A stretch of 64,000 nt of DNA from Chloranthus sessilifolius (Eukaryota; Streptophyta; Magnoliopsida; Chloranthales; Chloranthaceae): assembly GCA_021018995.1 (NCBI GenBank), contig CM037598.1, positions 72,124,671-72,188,670 on the forward strand. The letters are read 5' to 3'. The notes under the pieces were generated by a model. That model did not search any database and had not been told where the DNA came from. It saw nothing but the letters and a program-made list of their open reading frames with translations. Below, one piece after another: positions 31,876 through 41,486 of this stretch. The number at the start of each line of letters is the position of its first letter. Position 1 is the first letter of the stretch. Position numbers and translations under genes: made by a program.

Positions 31876-32490
31876 ATCCTGAGAAGCTGAAATTATCCGT
31901 CTTCATGAAATGAATAAAATTATTTATATTCATATAAATTGAGACTAATTACAGAACATCACTATATAAGAAAGAGAAGTAAATTCGACGATAAAGGAGT
32001 TTTGAAGATGGAAGCTACTACACTTATGATGTAAGCGCTGACGCTTCAGTTAATGAGCGTGTTAAAATGAATTCTGCAGAAACAGACAACACACCGCTTA
32101 GAGGCGATGACATGGTGCTTGGAATATGAATAGTCACTGCAATAAATTATGTTGGACAAGATTGCACAAAAGGAGCACTGCTAAACTCAAGAAGCGTCCC
32201 CGCCCGTAATTTGAAACGATGACGCTTCAAATTTGAAGCGCCCATGGCAAACTTTACCGTATCAGTCATTGACTAGATTTTTCTTAAATTAATCTTTTAT
32301 TTAATCAACTTCTTTGTTAATCTCTGTAAATATTAACTTTCATATTAATCTTTGTAAATATTAACTTTCAAAAAATAAAGAAATCATATAAACGAGAAAA
32401 GCTCTGTGATGGCCTTCTCCCTTTCATTTAAACGAAAAACTGTGAGATCGAATTCATATAAATGAAAGATATTTTATTCTTATAAAGTAC
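31876..32490. other. Spacer with scattered motif copies
   Basis: Contains GTAAGCGCTGACGCTTC near 32031, GGCGATGACATGG near 32103 and ACGATGACGCTTCAAATTTG near 32216. Two TTAATCTTTTATnTAATCAAC-type strings follow (one here near 32290, the other at 34260). Confidence 0.5.
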
Positions 32491-32541
32491 TACTTACAAA
32501 AATACAGAGTAGAAGAAAGAAGAAGAAAAGCTAAGAAAAAT

Positions 32542-32868
32542 CTACAGAGACAGACATACACCAACACAACTCAGCCACCTGAGACATAATTCGTGCAGTC
32601 GATCCTCCAAAATGGGTGGAGAGGTAGACGACTCCCCCTTCGGACTGCATCGTAATTTGCGTAGCCGATCCTCGAAAATGGGAGAAACCATTTCAATTGT
32701 GGCCATAAAGGGTTTAATCACATCCATCAAACTTTGAAACCTCCTTTTCTTTTGGGCAAGAAGGGCGAGAAGTTCCTCAGTATCCCCGGTCGTTAAACTT
32801 AGAAAGGTTCGATCAAGAAGACAAAACGCTTCCATAATCTCGGACGAAAACTCGAGTTGTTCTATCAT
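32542..32868 (-). CDS. Unknown 108-residue ORF on the minus strand
   Basis: Starts at ATG 32868 (MIEQLEFSSEIMEAFCLLDR) and ends at 32542. It is predicted to be mostly helical, with LLALLAQKKRRFQSLMDVIK and an internal repeat (SPIFEDRLRKLRC and PPILEDRLHELC). A related but eroded stretch lies near 34570-34690 (GGATAGATGACTCCCCCTC in both). No family is recognised. It is the only clear minus-strand frame in this element, so it could be a separate small gene of the element. Confidence 0.45.
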   Translation of the reverse strand: MIEQLEFSSEIMEAFCLLDRTFLSLTTGDTEELLALLAQKKRRFQSLMDVIKPFMATIEMVSPIFEDRLRKLRCSPKGESSTSPPILEDRLHELCLRWLSCVGVCLSL

Positions 32869-33039
32869 GGTGAAGGGAGTTTGGTTTGGGGACGGAGGCA
32901 AAAGAAAGGATATGGAATAAAGATAAAGGTGTGGCAGGGTAAAAGGTATTTTTTTTGGGATACGAAAAGTTGCTGTAATAAATAATGTTTCAAATTTTTT
33001 GAGAAAAAAGGTTTTTTTATTGTGATAGAGCAATAATTA

Positions 33040-33130
33040 GGACGCTTTGAATTAGACGCGATGATGCTCCACATTAGAGGTGAAGACGCTTCCTATAAGA
33101 AGCGATGACGCTTGTTATTAGAGCTAGTTC
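33040..33130. repeat. Motif cluster 11: four units at about 22-bp spacing
   Basis: GACGCTTTGAATTAG, GATGATGCTCC, GAAGACGCTTCC and GCGATGACGCTTG. This is a duplicate of the 25104-25275 cluster lying 7.9 kb away, with internal units lost. Confidence 0.85.
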
Positions 33131-33349
33131 TTTAACCTAGAGGCATTATTATTACTTACCTTCATGATTATTAGGGATACCAGCACATCGAAAAGCACAT
33201 ATTGTATTAATTATGTTGGAAAAGACTGCATGAAAAGACAATCTGTGCTTTTCGATGTGCTGGTGGCCCTAATAATCATGAAGTATTGACTTTGCTATGA
33301 ACAAGTGCCATGGGTAACATCAAACAGTGGCTCGATATTCGAGAGAAGT

Positions 33350-33820
33350 TCCTCCATCGACCCTCAAAATTTATTTCAAAGTGACGTTCAAACCCTAGCC
33401 GTTTTTCCTATAAAGCCACGTCCTGTCACAAACTCTTTTCATTTCAAACCCATCGTCTTTCTCCGTCTCCTAGCCCTAATCCCATGGCAAAAACCAGATG
33501 ATGACGAACTAAGTAGTATGCTTAATCAAATTCTTGAAAAGCAAAGAGCCAAACTTCTGGCTGCAATAAAGAGATTAGAAAAGTTGAAGCACCAACGACC
33601 CATTCCAGTCTCTGAATCCTCTACTGAGACCCCCCGTTGCCATAAATCTCGTCTCAAACTGACCATTTTTTCCAACTTCTCTCCTTCCCCCACTTCTTCA
33701 CGATGTCACCAACCTCACCATCAAATGTTGCATCGTCGGTGTGAGTTCTTCTACCAGGATGGTGGGTTGAAAATTTATAACAAGAGGGAGCCATCTCTCT
33801 TGATGGAGCCAAAATTGTAA
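33350..33820 (+). CDS. Small repeated ORF unit, copy 3 (best preserved)
   Basis: CCTATAAAGCCACGTCCTGTC at 33408 gives a TATA box. About 75 bp on, the frame runs WQKPDDDELSSMLNQILEKQ, RAKLLAAIKRLEKLKHQRPI and PVSESSTETPRCHKSRLKLT, ending near 33820. The helix LNQILEKQRAKLLAAIKRLE looks like a coiled coil. The matching segment in copy 2 (LDRILKKNRAELLAAISKVE) keeps 10 or more positions, so the peptide seems constrained. Function unknown. Confidence 0.5.
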   Translation, partial: SSIDPQNLFQSDVQTLAVFPIKPRPVTNSFHFKPIVFLRLLALIPWQKPDDDELSSMLNQILEKQRAKLLAAIKRLEKLKHQRPIPVSESSTETPRCHKSRLKLTIFSNFSPSPTSSRCHQPHHQMLHRRCEFFYQDGGLKIYNKREPSLLMEPKL

Positions 33821-34700
33821 GACCCCTTCCTTGCTCCTCCTCCCTTCATTCTCTTTTCTTAACCCATCCTCCTCCTCAGCCTACTCATCTCTAGTTTCTT
33901 AGCGAATCTTTGGTTATAAGTCGTTGAAAGTGTAATCCTCGCTCTTATGGATCCTTGCGATCACCTCATCAATGGTTGAATGAGGGAGCCATATTTCTTG
34001 ACGGAGTAACAAATTTACAGCAAACTATGAGGATGGTGGGTTGGAAATTTACAGCAAGAGGGAGCCATCTCTCTTGACGGAGTAAAAAATTTGAAGACCC
34101 CGAGACAGATCTCCATTGCAATCGTTACCGTGTCAGGAAGGATAACGCTCCAATTTAGATGCGTTGACGCTTTAATAAACGTATTAATCGAGCGCTGGCA
34201 CTTGTAACTTGAAGCGCAGTCGCTCTTTGAGTCGGTCCTTGTCTAGATTTTTCCTAAGTTAATCTTTTATGTAATCAACTGCTTTGTTAATCTCTGTAAA
34301 TATTAACTTCCATATTAATAGAGAATTTCTTTTTGTGTATATTATCCCAAAAGTTAAGATTTGTGAATATACTATAAAGCTCGAGTTAAAAGCGATAATG
34401 CTTCAAGTTAGAAGCCATGACGCGTCAAAATGAAAGCGAGCTGAATATTAATTAGAGGTATGATTATTAGGGCTACCAGTACATCAAACAGTAGAGATTG
34501 TATCAATTTAAATGACAAAATCAGAGATTGTATTAATGTATTTATATACTAAAAAAAATGAACAACAAACCGTACAAGACAAAAAAAAGAAAACATAGAA
34601 AAGAAGAAGAAGAGACATAAGCAAAGCTGCTGGAGAAGCCATCATTTAGGGATAGATGACTCCCCCTCAAACTTGCTAGAAATGTCTTCAATCACGTCAA
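33821..34700. other. Non-coding duplicated sequence with motif copies
   Basis: Contains the fifth CACCTCATCAATGGTTGAAT module (33962), a duplicated GAGGGAGCCATCTCTCTTGA (33786 and 34058), motif copies at about 34150-34220 and AAGCGATAATGCTTC at 34382. No gene recognised. Confidence 0.5.
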
Positions 34701-34719
34701 GAAGAGACCTCGCCATCAA

Positions 34720-34815
34720 CCGAAGCGCCAATGCTTGATTAAAAGCGATGACGCTTCTAATTAGAAGCATTGACGCTTCCATTTAGAAAAGATGACGCTT
34801 CTAATTATTAGGGCA
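34720..34815. repeat. Motif cluster 12: four units at 22-bp spacing
   Basis: GCCAATGC near 34728 is followed by TGACGC cores at 34749, 34771 and 34793. It is the duplicate of cluster 8 and among the best-kept arrays. Confidence 0.9.
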
Positions 34816-34959
34816 TTATTATTAGCGGCATGATTATTAGGGCTACTAGCACGTTGAAAAGCAGAGATTGTATTTATTTATTTATATATTAAAAAATGAA
34901 CAACAAATCGTACAATTAAGAAACATTGTATTAATTTAAATTTGATACGATTCGACTTA

Positions 34960-35255
34960 TTTGAGTGCTGACGCTTGTAACTTGAAGCGCAGTCGTTCTT
35001 TGTGGCCGCGTCAGTGCTTTGCTTCGTTATGAGTCGGTTTTTATTGGATAGCTGAGAGCCTGAGACGAAAGTCTAAATGGCACTTTATATTGGAATACGA
35101 ACAACACAGGGAGATGACGTGTCGAACTGAAGTTCGCGAGAACTTTTAATATACGGGATTTATTAAATTATGCTTCAATTGAGGGGTGAGCGCTTTTGTA
35201 GCAAGGCGTCAGTGCTATGGTAATGGGGCGTCAGCGCTTCAAACTAGAGGCATTA
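34960..35255. repeat. Last motif copies at the right end of the element
   Basis: GTGCTGACGCTTG near 34964, GAAGCGCAGTCGTTC near 34984, GAGCGCTTTTGTAG near 35188 and GGGGCGTCAGCGCTTC near 35226, with an AATTGAGG or AATGGGG linker as in clusters 4 and 5. No copy is seen to the right of 35255. Confidence 0.8.
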
Positions 35256-35355
35256 TTATTATCGACGTGATTATTAGGATACTTGCATATATGTTAATAG
35301 TGAAAAATACCAATTTTCACCTCGTAACCTGACCTTTGATGGACCTTTAAGTTGA
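35256..35355. other. Right border zone of the motif-rich element
   Basis: No motif and no gene. It ends at the CTAAT target duplication of the next chromovirus. The true element end is somewhere in these 100 bp or was lost. Confidence 0.4.
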
Positions 35356-35360
35356 CTAAT
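35356..35360. repeat. Target-site duplication (CTAAT), left copy
   Basis: CTAAT precedes the LTR at 35361. The same five bases follow the 3' LTR end at 63774-63778. Confidence 0.85.
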
Positions 35361-37818
35361 TATAACGTCCCCGAAAATTGGGCGTTGAATAGTGACCTCG
35401 GGATGCATGCCAGACTAGTCATGAGTTTGACCAAGTAAAAGTCAACACGATGACTATGATTCAACTAGGTTGATGTGAATGAACACGTATGCGTAGCATC
35501 GGATCTTGTTAGAGATCACATGCACCTATCTTTAGTGTATGTGCTTTACACCAAAGCTAGAGAGGGTTAAAAAGGAACAAATGACTAAGAGAATTTACTT
35601 CTCTTTGAAGGTTGGTGTAGAGAGTTAAGAAGAGAGAGAGAGAGAGTAAGGGGTGGAGTAAATGCTAGAGGAGTTAATGTGGATTCCGAATTGAAGACGG
35701 GTTTGAGCAATTACTCCAGATATGACGCGTTGGAACTCATGGGAGTCGGAGCTAGGAGCCCTAGCGTTTGAGCCAAACCATTAAATCATCCAAGGGTTGA
35801 TTTGAGGTGAGTTTTGTTGGATTTAATGAAAATGTTGTTGTGCATTAGCTCTAGGATAGATTGGTTAAATGCCAAATTAAAAATGTAGAAAATAAAGGAG
35901 AAATGAAAGAGAGGAAAGCTGGAGGAAATGTTTGCAAAGGACTGGATTTCTGACCAAATCGATTGATCGATTTTGATTCAGAAGTAAGCTGGGCAAAAAT
36001 GCCCGAAATCGATTGATTGATTTAAAATCAATCAATCAATTTTTGGAGTTCGATTAATCGATTTAAAATCGATTAATCGTCTGAGCACTCCCTGTGGCTA
36101 GAAAATCATGAGCCAGGGAAAATCGATTGATCGATTTGAAAATAGATCAATCGATTTTTGGAGTTCGATTAATTGATTTAAAATCGATTAACCGTCTGAG
36201 CACTCCCAATGGCTAGAAAATCATGAGCCAGGGAAAATCGATTGATCGATTTGAAAATCGATCAATCGATTTTGGAAGTTCGATTAATCGATTTGGGATC
36301 GATTAATCAATTTTGGGAATTCGATTGATCGATTTTGGAGATCGATCAATCGATTTGAGCAGTTTCTGTTGACTTTTGTTTTGGCCTTTGAGGTTCTAGG
36401 AGGGTCTTGTACCTTCTTTTATGCATCTTTCTTGATGCATTACTTATGTTATGATGTACCATAGGTTATACAAGTGAGTGTAAGCTTGGGAAAATGCATT
36501 GGACCTTGACGTTGAGCATTAACACGCGTGAGGTAGGGAATGCTTTGAACATATATTTTAATTGCAAGAGCATGTATGTAGTGATATAGAAATGAGTACT
36601 TATGTATTAAAAATGTGAATCTTAAGTGTGTGTGTGTGGACACAAAGTAAAGAAATGAGTATGTGACGTCCCCAGGGGATGTGAATATGATAAAGGCATC
36701 TGTGTGATGCATTGAGTGGACATCCTAGGGATGTATGTGAAAGATATGTAAAGCAAAGTGAATGAGAATTGATAAGGCCTAATATAATATAATTAGCACA
36801 ATCATACGGTGAATAACTATATGTAGTGCACTTTCGATTTAAGGTTTTAGAGAATACCCCACCGACGTGACGGGATACCCATGACTGACTCGATAGGATA
36901 TCCGTGACTATGCGGAGCCAATCCAGACACCGCACATCCTGAGGATGTATGTATCGAAATTAAACCCGGAAAGAGACTTGGGTAGTATTGAAGGGATGAA
37001 ATAAAGGAAATGAAAACTGTCTAATTAGACAACGATGGGGGGTATTCCGTCGGGCGCTCGATGCTATAGTAAATCGAGGAATATTTAAGTTACGATTTAA
37101 GTGTTTAGGCCTATCTTTGTCTCAAGTGAGCAAGTTGAGAACAAGTAAAACATGTAAAGTAACAGTTGCATTCTATTCAATCTTTTTTGCCATTAAAACT
37201 ATTTTCCAGCTATTTCATTGATAAATCATGCTTCTAAAATATCATGGAATATATGTGAGAGATTAACTTATATGCTCACTCAGTTGTTTCCCTATTGAGC
37301 TATGATGTAGCTCACCCCTTTAGACTATACGTCGCAGGTTCGATGCTTGCTACTGCCACTACTTCGGGAGGCGTAGATTCGGAAGATTCGGATTACGTGC
37401 TTGAGGAGGATTCGGAGCCCCCTCCTAAAGAGTTCTTCTAGAGGACCCCAGTGTACTTTGAGAGTGATTTTGAGATAGATACTATACGGCTTGGTATGTC
37501 CAGCCTATTTTGTATGAAACAATGTATATTTAGGACATTCATTTTGGCGAACCATCTAGGGTGACCTTATTTTGTCACCGATGGTTCGTGGCGGTTCTTC
37601 AGCTCATGCAGTGGCATGGGTTTAGAATTGTCTTTTGAGCTTTCATTATAAATATCAATAATGCATGGGGGATTTAGTTTGGTAACAGTTCTTATGCTTT
37701 TAACATTGCCTTATTGTTGCTTGGTCATACCAATGTTCCGCGCAGGCTTATTAGGGCATGACCTCGAGGGTCGTACTGATGGCATGGGTTTCGAGGTGTC
37801 AAAATTCAGGCTGTCACA
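35361..37818 (+). repeat. 5' LTR of the second chromovirus
   Basis: 2458 bp, ending in CTGTCACA just before the primer site. It contains the CGAT palindrome array (35955-36365). A TATA-like ATTATAAATATC lies near 37645, which would put transcription start near the LTR's 3' end. Confidence 0.88.
35955..36365. repeat. CGAT palindrome array in the 5' LTR
   Basis: About 14 copies of ATCGATTGATCGATTT or ATCGATTAATCGATTT and their reverse complements, so neighbouring copies can pair as hairpins. A 117-118-bp unit that includes CTGAGCACTCCC and TGGCTAGAAAATCATGAGCC is tandemly repeated at 36080 and 36197. The 3' LTR has a shorter array with one such unit. Confidence 0.9.
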
Positions 37819-37820
37819 AT

Positions 37821-37832
37821 TGGTATCAGAGC
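37821..37832 (+). promoter_or_regulatory. Primer-binding site (tRNA-Met)
   Basis: TGGTATCAGAGC, a perfect match to the complement of plant initiator tRNA-Met, two bases after the LTR end. Confidence 0.9.
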
Positions 37833-37891
37833 TTTTTTTTTTAGAATTTATGATAAATCTTATTTTTGTCAGAGCATAGGACCTTCTGCTA

Positions 37892-39387
37892 ATGAAACTA
37901 TGGTTTCATGTGCAGAGCATTATGTCTTCTAGAGGAAGAGGACGACCTCGTGGTGGCCATGAGAGAAATTTGCGGACCAGAGACGATTTTGTCTCGGCTA
38001 CGAATCGAGGGCCAATGGGAGATAGAGGGGCTTCAGGAAGTGGTGGTCAAGAGAATCAAGACCAAGAAGAGAGGATTCGTCAGGATAGAGAATAGAGAGA
38101 ACAAGAAAGAGTAAGAGAAAGAAACGAAGAGAGGGAGGAGCGTCAGAGGATGATGCATACTATGGAAACCATGGTAAATGCCATGGCTCAGCAAGCAACA
38201 TCCTTGGCAGCTCATAATGCCAACGACTAGCATCAGCCACCTACACCTCCAATAGGCCCTACGCAGGCATTGCCCTCAGCATTTACAGAGTTTAAGAGGA
38301 TGCGTCCTCCAAGCTTTTCAGGGCAAGCGGAGCCAATGGATGTAAAAAATTGGCTGAGCAAAATGGAGAAGTTTTTTAGCGTGCTTACATGGACGAAAGA
38401 TGAGAGTATCCGTTGGGCAGCTTACATGCTAGATGGGGAGGCAGGCCCTTGGTGGAAGTCCGTCTCTAGGAATAGGGCTCAGGAGACCCCAGGATTGCCC
38501 TGGACATGGGAGGAATTTGTAGAAGAGTTCAACAAACAGTACTTTCTCGAGGTAGTGAGAAATCAAATGAAAGTCAAATTTCTTTAGCTCGTGCAAGGAA
38601 GAATGACGGTAAGGGAATATGGAGTGAAGTTTATGAGTCTTGCTTGCTTCGCTCCTGATTATGTGATTATCGACTTGATGAGGGCTAAGAGATTTCAACG
38701 CGGCTTGAGGCTGGATATTAGAGGGGGAGTAGCACCATTTCAGTTGAAGACTTATAGAGAGGTCATGAGTAAAGCTTTGGTCATTGAGGAGGAAAATGAA
38801 GATTGATATCACCGGAGGGATCAACATGGTAGAGGAAATAAAGATCAAAGTAAGGTTGGGAACTACGAGCCCGTGAACAAAAAGTCGAGATTCGTAGCAC
38901 TTATTCAGAGGCAACCATCCAAACTGGTTATGTTAGACCGACGCAGCAAACAAACTATCAGAGGTTACCTGTGCTTGCGTAAGGGAGGCCAATCAGATAC
39001 AAGAACCCTATTACCAACACTGGAGTAGCAGTTACATAGGGTTTCTCGCGGGCAGCATCTACCACGGTTGAGACTTGTGTCAAGTGTAGCAAGTCTCATA
39101 AGAAAGTAGATTGCAGGCAGGGAACTAGGGGTTGTTACAAATGTGGGAAGATAAGCCACGTGATTCAAAATTTCCCCGAGATGAACAAAGAAAAGATGAC
39201 TTCAGCTTCTATGCCAAGACTGATACAAACAAGGAAGCCGGTTGTGCAAGGAAGAGCCTATGCAGTTACTGCCCAAGAAGCACTGAACGCACATGATGTT
39301 ATCCAAGGTGAAATTCCTTTTAAATTAAAATTTCAATTATTCAAAATTTTAGATAGAGAAGGTGCATCCATTTGGAAAATAGTATAA
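37892..39387 (+). CDS. Second chromovirus fossil: gag with zinc knuckle
   Basis: Frames show an Arg/Gly-rich start (MSSRGRGRPRGGHERNLRTR), the retrotrans_gag core (FSGQAEPMDVKNWLSKMEKF, YMLDGEAGPWWKSV, EEFVEEFNKQYF) and cysteine knuckles near 39070-39180 (CYKCGKISHVIQNF). Broken. Confidence 0.85.
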
Positions 39388-39505
39388 AATCCTTGTGCAT
39401 TAATTTTGATATGTGAGCATACGTTATATATATATATATATGTATGTATAATAGAGGTACCTTACAAGTATTTGAGAAGGGAGTGATGTAGCACGTGAGG
39501 CTCGA

Positions 39506-39835
39506 GTGTTGATAGACCCGGGGTCTACCCATTCATTTGTCACCCCGCGGTTTGTAAAGAAAATGAATATTATTCTTGAGACGATGGATTTTGTCTTTGA
39601 GATATCCATTCCGATAGGGGAATCCGTCGATACAGAAAGGGTTTGTAAATCGGTGATAGTGACCATCAGAGATGGAGATGTCTTTCAGCTATCGACAAAT
39701 TAAATTTTGTTGGACATGCAAGGATTCAACGCGATCCTTGGCATGGACTGGTTGTCACAACATTGTGCAACGGTAGATTGTAAAAACAAAGTCATCATCT
39801 TCAGACCCAATACAAGGAGATCGTTCTGATTTTGG
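39506..39835 (+). CDS. Second chromovirus fossil: aspartic protease
   Basis: The signature [15 protein letters not shown] and the later ILGMDWL region mark a retropepsin of the plant RVP_2 type. It belongs to the broken parent element. Confidence 0.82.
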
Positions 39836-39838
39836 GGA

Positions 39839-41309
39839 ATGCAATCGACATTTATGCCACTTATATTCACAGTCAGGGCCGAACGCTTTATCAGAAAGGG
39901 GTGTAGCGGTTACTTTGCATTTTTGAAGGAAGATAAGGAAGGGAAGAACGTCATTTCAGAGATCGCAGTAGCGCGAGAGTTCGAAGATGTCTTTCTGGAG
40001 GAATTACCAGGCTTACCTCCTGATAGAGAGGTAGAATTCGCTTTTGACTTAGCACCTGGAATGGAGCCTGTTTCCAAAGAACCATATAGAATGGCTCTCG
40101 CTGAGTTGCAAGAACTGAAAAAGCAGCTGCAAGAGCTCTTAGATAAGGGATTTGTAAGACCGAGCATATTTCCTTGGGGAGCACCGGTCTTATTTGTAAA
40201 GAAAGATGGGTCGATGAGGCTATGCATCGACTACCGACAACTAAACAAACTCACTATAAAGAACCGGTATCCTTTGCCTAGGATTGACGACTTATTTGAT
40301 TAGCTGCAAGGAGCAAGGTATTTTTCCAAGATCGATCTGAGATCGGGATACCATTAGCTGAGAGTCAAGGCGGAGGATATCCAGAAGATAGCGTTCAGGA
40401 CGCAAAACAGACACTACGAGTTCTTAGTGATGTCATTTGGTTTGATAAATGCACCGACATCATTTATGGATTTGATGAATCAGGTGTTTAAACCACACCT
40501 GGACACTTGCGTCGTAGTATTGATTGACGACATCCTGATATATTCAAAATCAGAGAAGGAGCATGAGGAGCATTTGAGAATCGCCCTACAGACTCTACGT
40601 AAACACCAACTGTATGCCAAACTAAGTGCGAGTTTTGGTTAGAGGAAGTTAGCTTTTTGGGACATATTGTCTCAAAGGATGGTGTCACAGTAGATTCGAC
40701 TAAGATTGAAGTAGTGGTAAACTAGGAACAGCCAAAGACGGTGACTGACGTCTGTAGTTTCTTTGGCTAGCTGGCTACTATTGGCATTTTGTAGAGGAAT
40801 TTTCTAAAATATCGGGACCTCTTACGAGACTTGTAAGAAAGGATGCAAGATTCGAGTGGAATGAAGCATACGAAAAGAGTCTTCAAGAACTGGAGAAGAG
40901 ACTCACTTCAGCTCCAGTGCTAGTAATTCCTTCAGGCAGTGGAGGGTTCGCGGTATATAGTGATGTTTTGCATAATGGTTTGGGTTGCGTGCTCAACCAA
41001 CACAAGAAGGTGATAGCTTACGGGTCGAGGCAGCTGAAAGAGCATGAGAAGAACTATCCGACATATGACTTGGAACTAGCAGCGGTCATATTTACATTGA
41101 AGATCTGGTGACATTATTTGTACAGTGAGACATTTGAGATCTTCACAGACCACAAGAGCCTTAGGTACCCGTTTACACAGAAGGAGTTGAATATGAGGCA
41201 GCGCAGATGGATAGAATTACTCAAGGACTATGACTGCTCCATACAATACCATCCAGGCAAGGCTAATATGGTAGCTGATGAGTCGGAAGGGTTCAACTCA
41301 GTTGGCTAA
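39839..41309 (+). CDS. Second chromovirus fossil: reverse transcriptase and RNase H
   Basis: RT motifs [40 protein letters not shown] and the active-site [20 protein letters not shown]. RNase H follows ([47 protein letters not shown]). Broken. Confidence 0.88.
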
Positions 41310-41486
41310 TTTAATTATGGGGATGCACAGATGGAAGTTGTTTGAAGATCTTTCACTGTATGACGCAAACATTGAGGTGCAAGCTACAGAAGCTTTCTTG
41401 GCTAACATATCATGAGACCAGTGATCTTTGAGCATATTCATGAGCTACAAATGAAAGACTCGGAGTTAACCAAGATTCGCTAAGAT

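Larger units (their letters stand above)
19100..35350 (+). mobile_element. 16-kb DUF1985/Ulp1 DNA element (probably Mutator-like, VANDAL-like layout) packed with a 22-bp-phased motif
   Basis: This block holds a decayed DUF1985-coiled-coil-Ulp1 gene (20.3-24.2 kb) and 11 kb of duplicated non-coding modules. About 60 copies of a near-palindrome (consensus GAAGCGATGACGCTTC) lie throughout its non-coding DNA and stop abruptly at about 19.2 and 35.25 kb. Genes of this protein type are known from plant Mutator-like elements. I see no MULE transposase, no terminal inverted repeats and no target duplication, so the superfamily is inferred and the ends are approximate. The chromovirus at 35361 inserted just outside or at its right edge. 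The copy is old and rearranged. Confidence 0.6.
24234..35350. other. 11-kb non-coding modular region of the motif-rich element
   Basis: No long gene. It is built from repeated modules: a box around TTTTTATTGGGATACGAAC (about eight copies, e.g. 25012, 26550, 26810, 27030, 27238, 28619, 28983, 32950), a GAGTTATGAATGAAACCTT block (28287, 29412, 31397), three copies of a small TATA-plus-ORF unit, and motif clusters between them. Long-range duplications are about 7.9 kb apart (25.0-25.6 kb to 32.9-33.5 kb) and about 3.1 kb apart (28.0-28.5 kb to 31.1-31.6 kb). Confidence 0.65.

Noticed and set aside
19225-35255. CRISPR-like or satellite array explanation for the 22-bp repeats
   Set aside because: Units are short, diverged, scattered among unique modules and palindromic, in a plant genome. 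There is no constant repeat with unique spacers.
18941-35355. Terminal inverted repeats for the motif-rich element
   Set aside because: I compared the outer 100-300 bp on both sides in both orientations and found only a weak direct similarity (AATTTCACC-CGT), which is not an inverted repeat. Ends left open.
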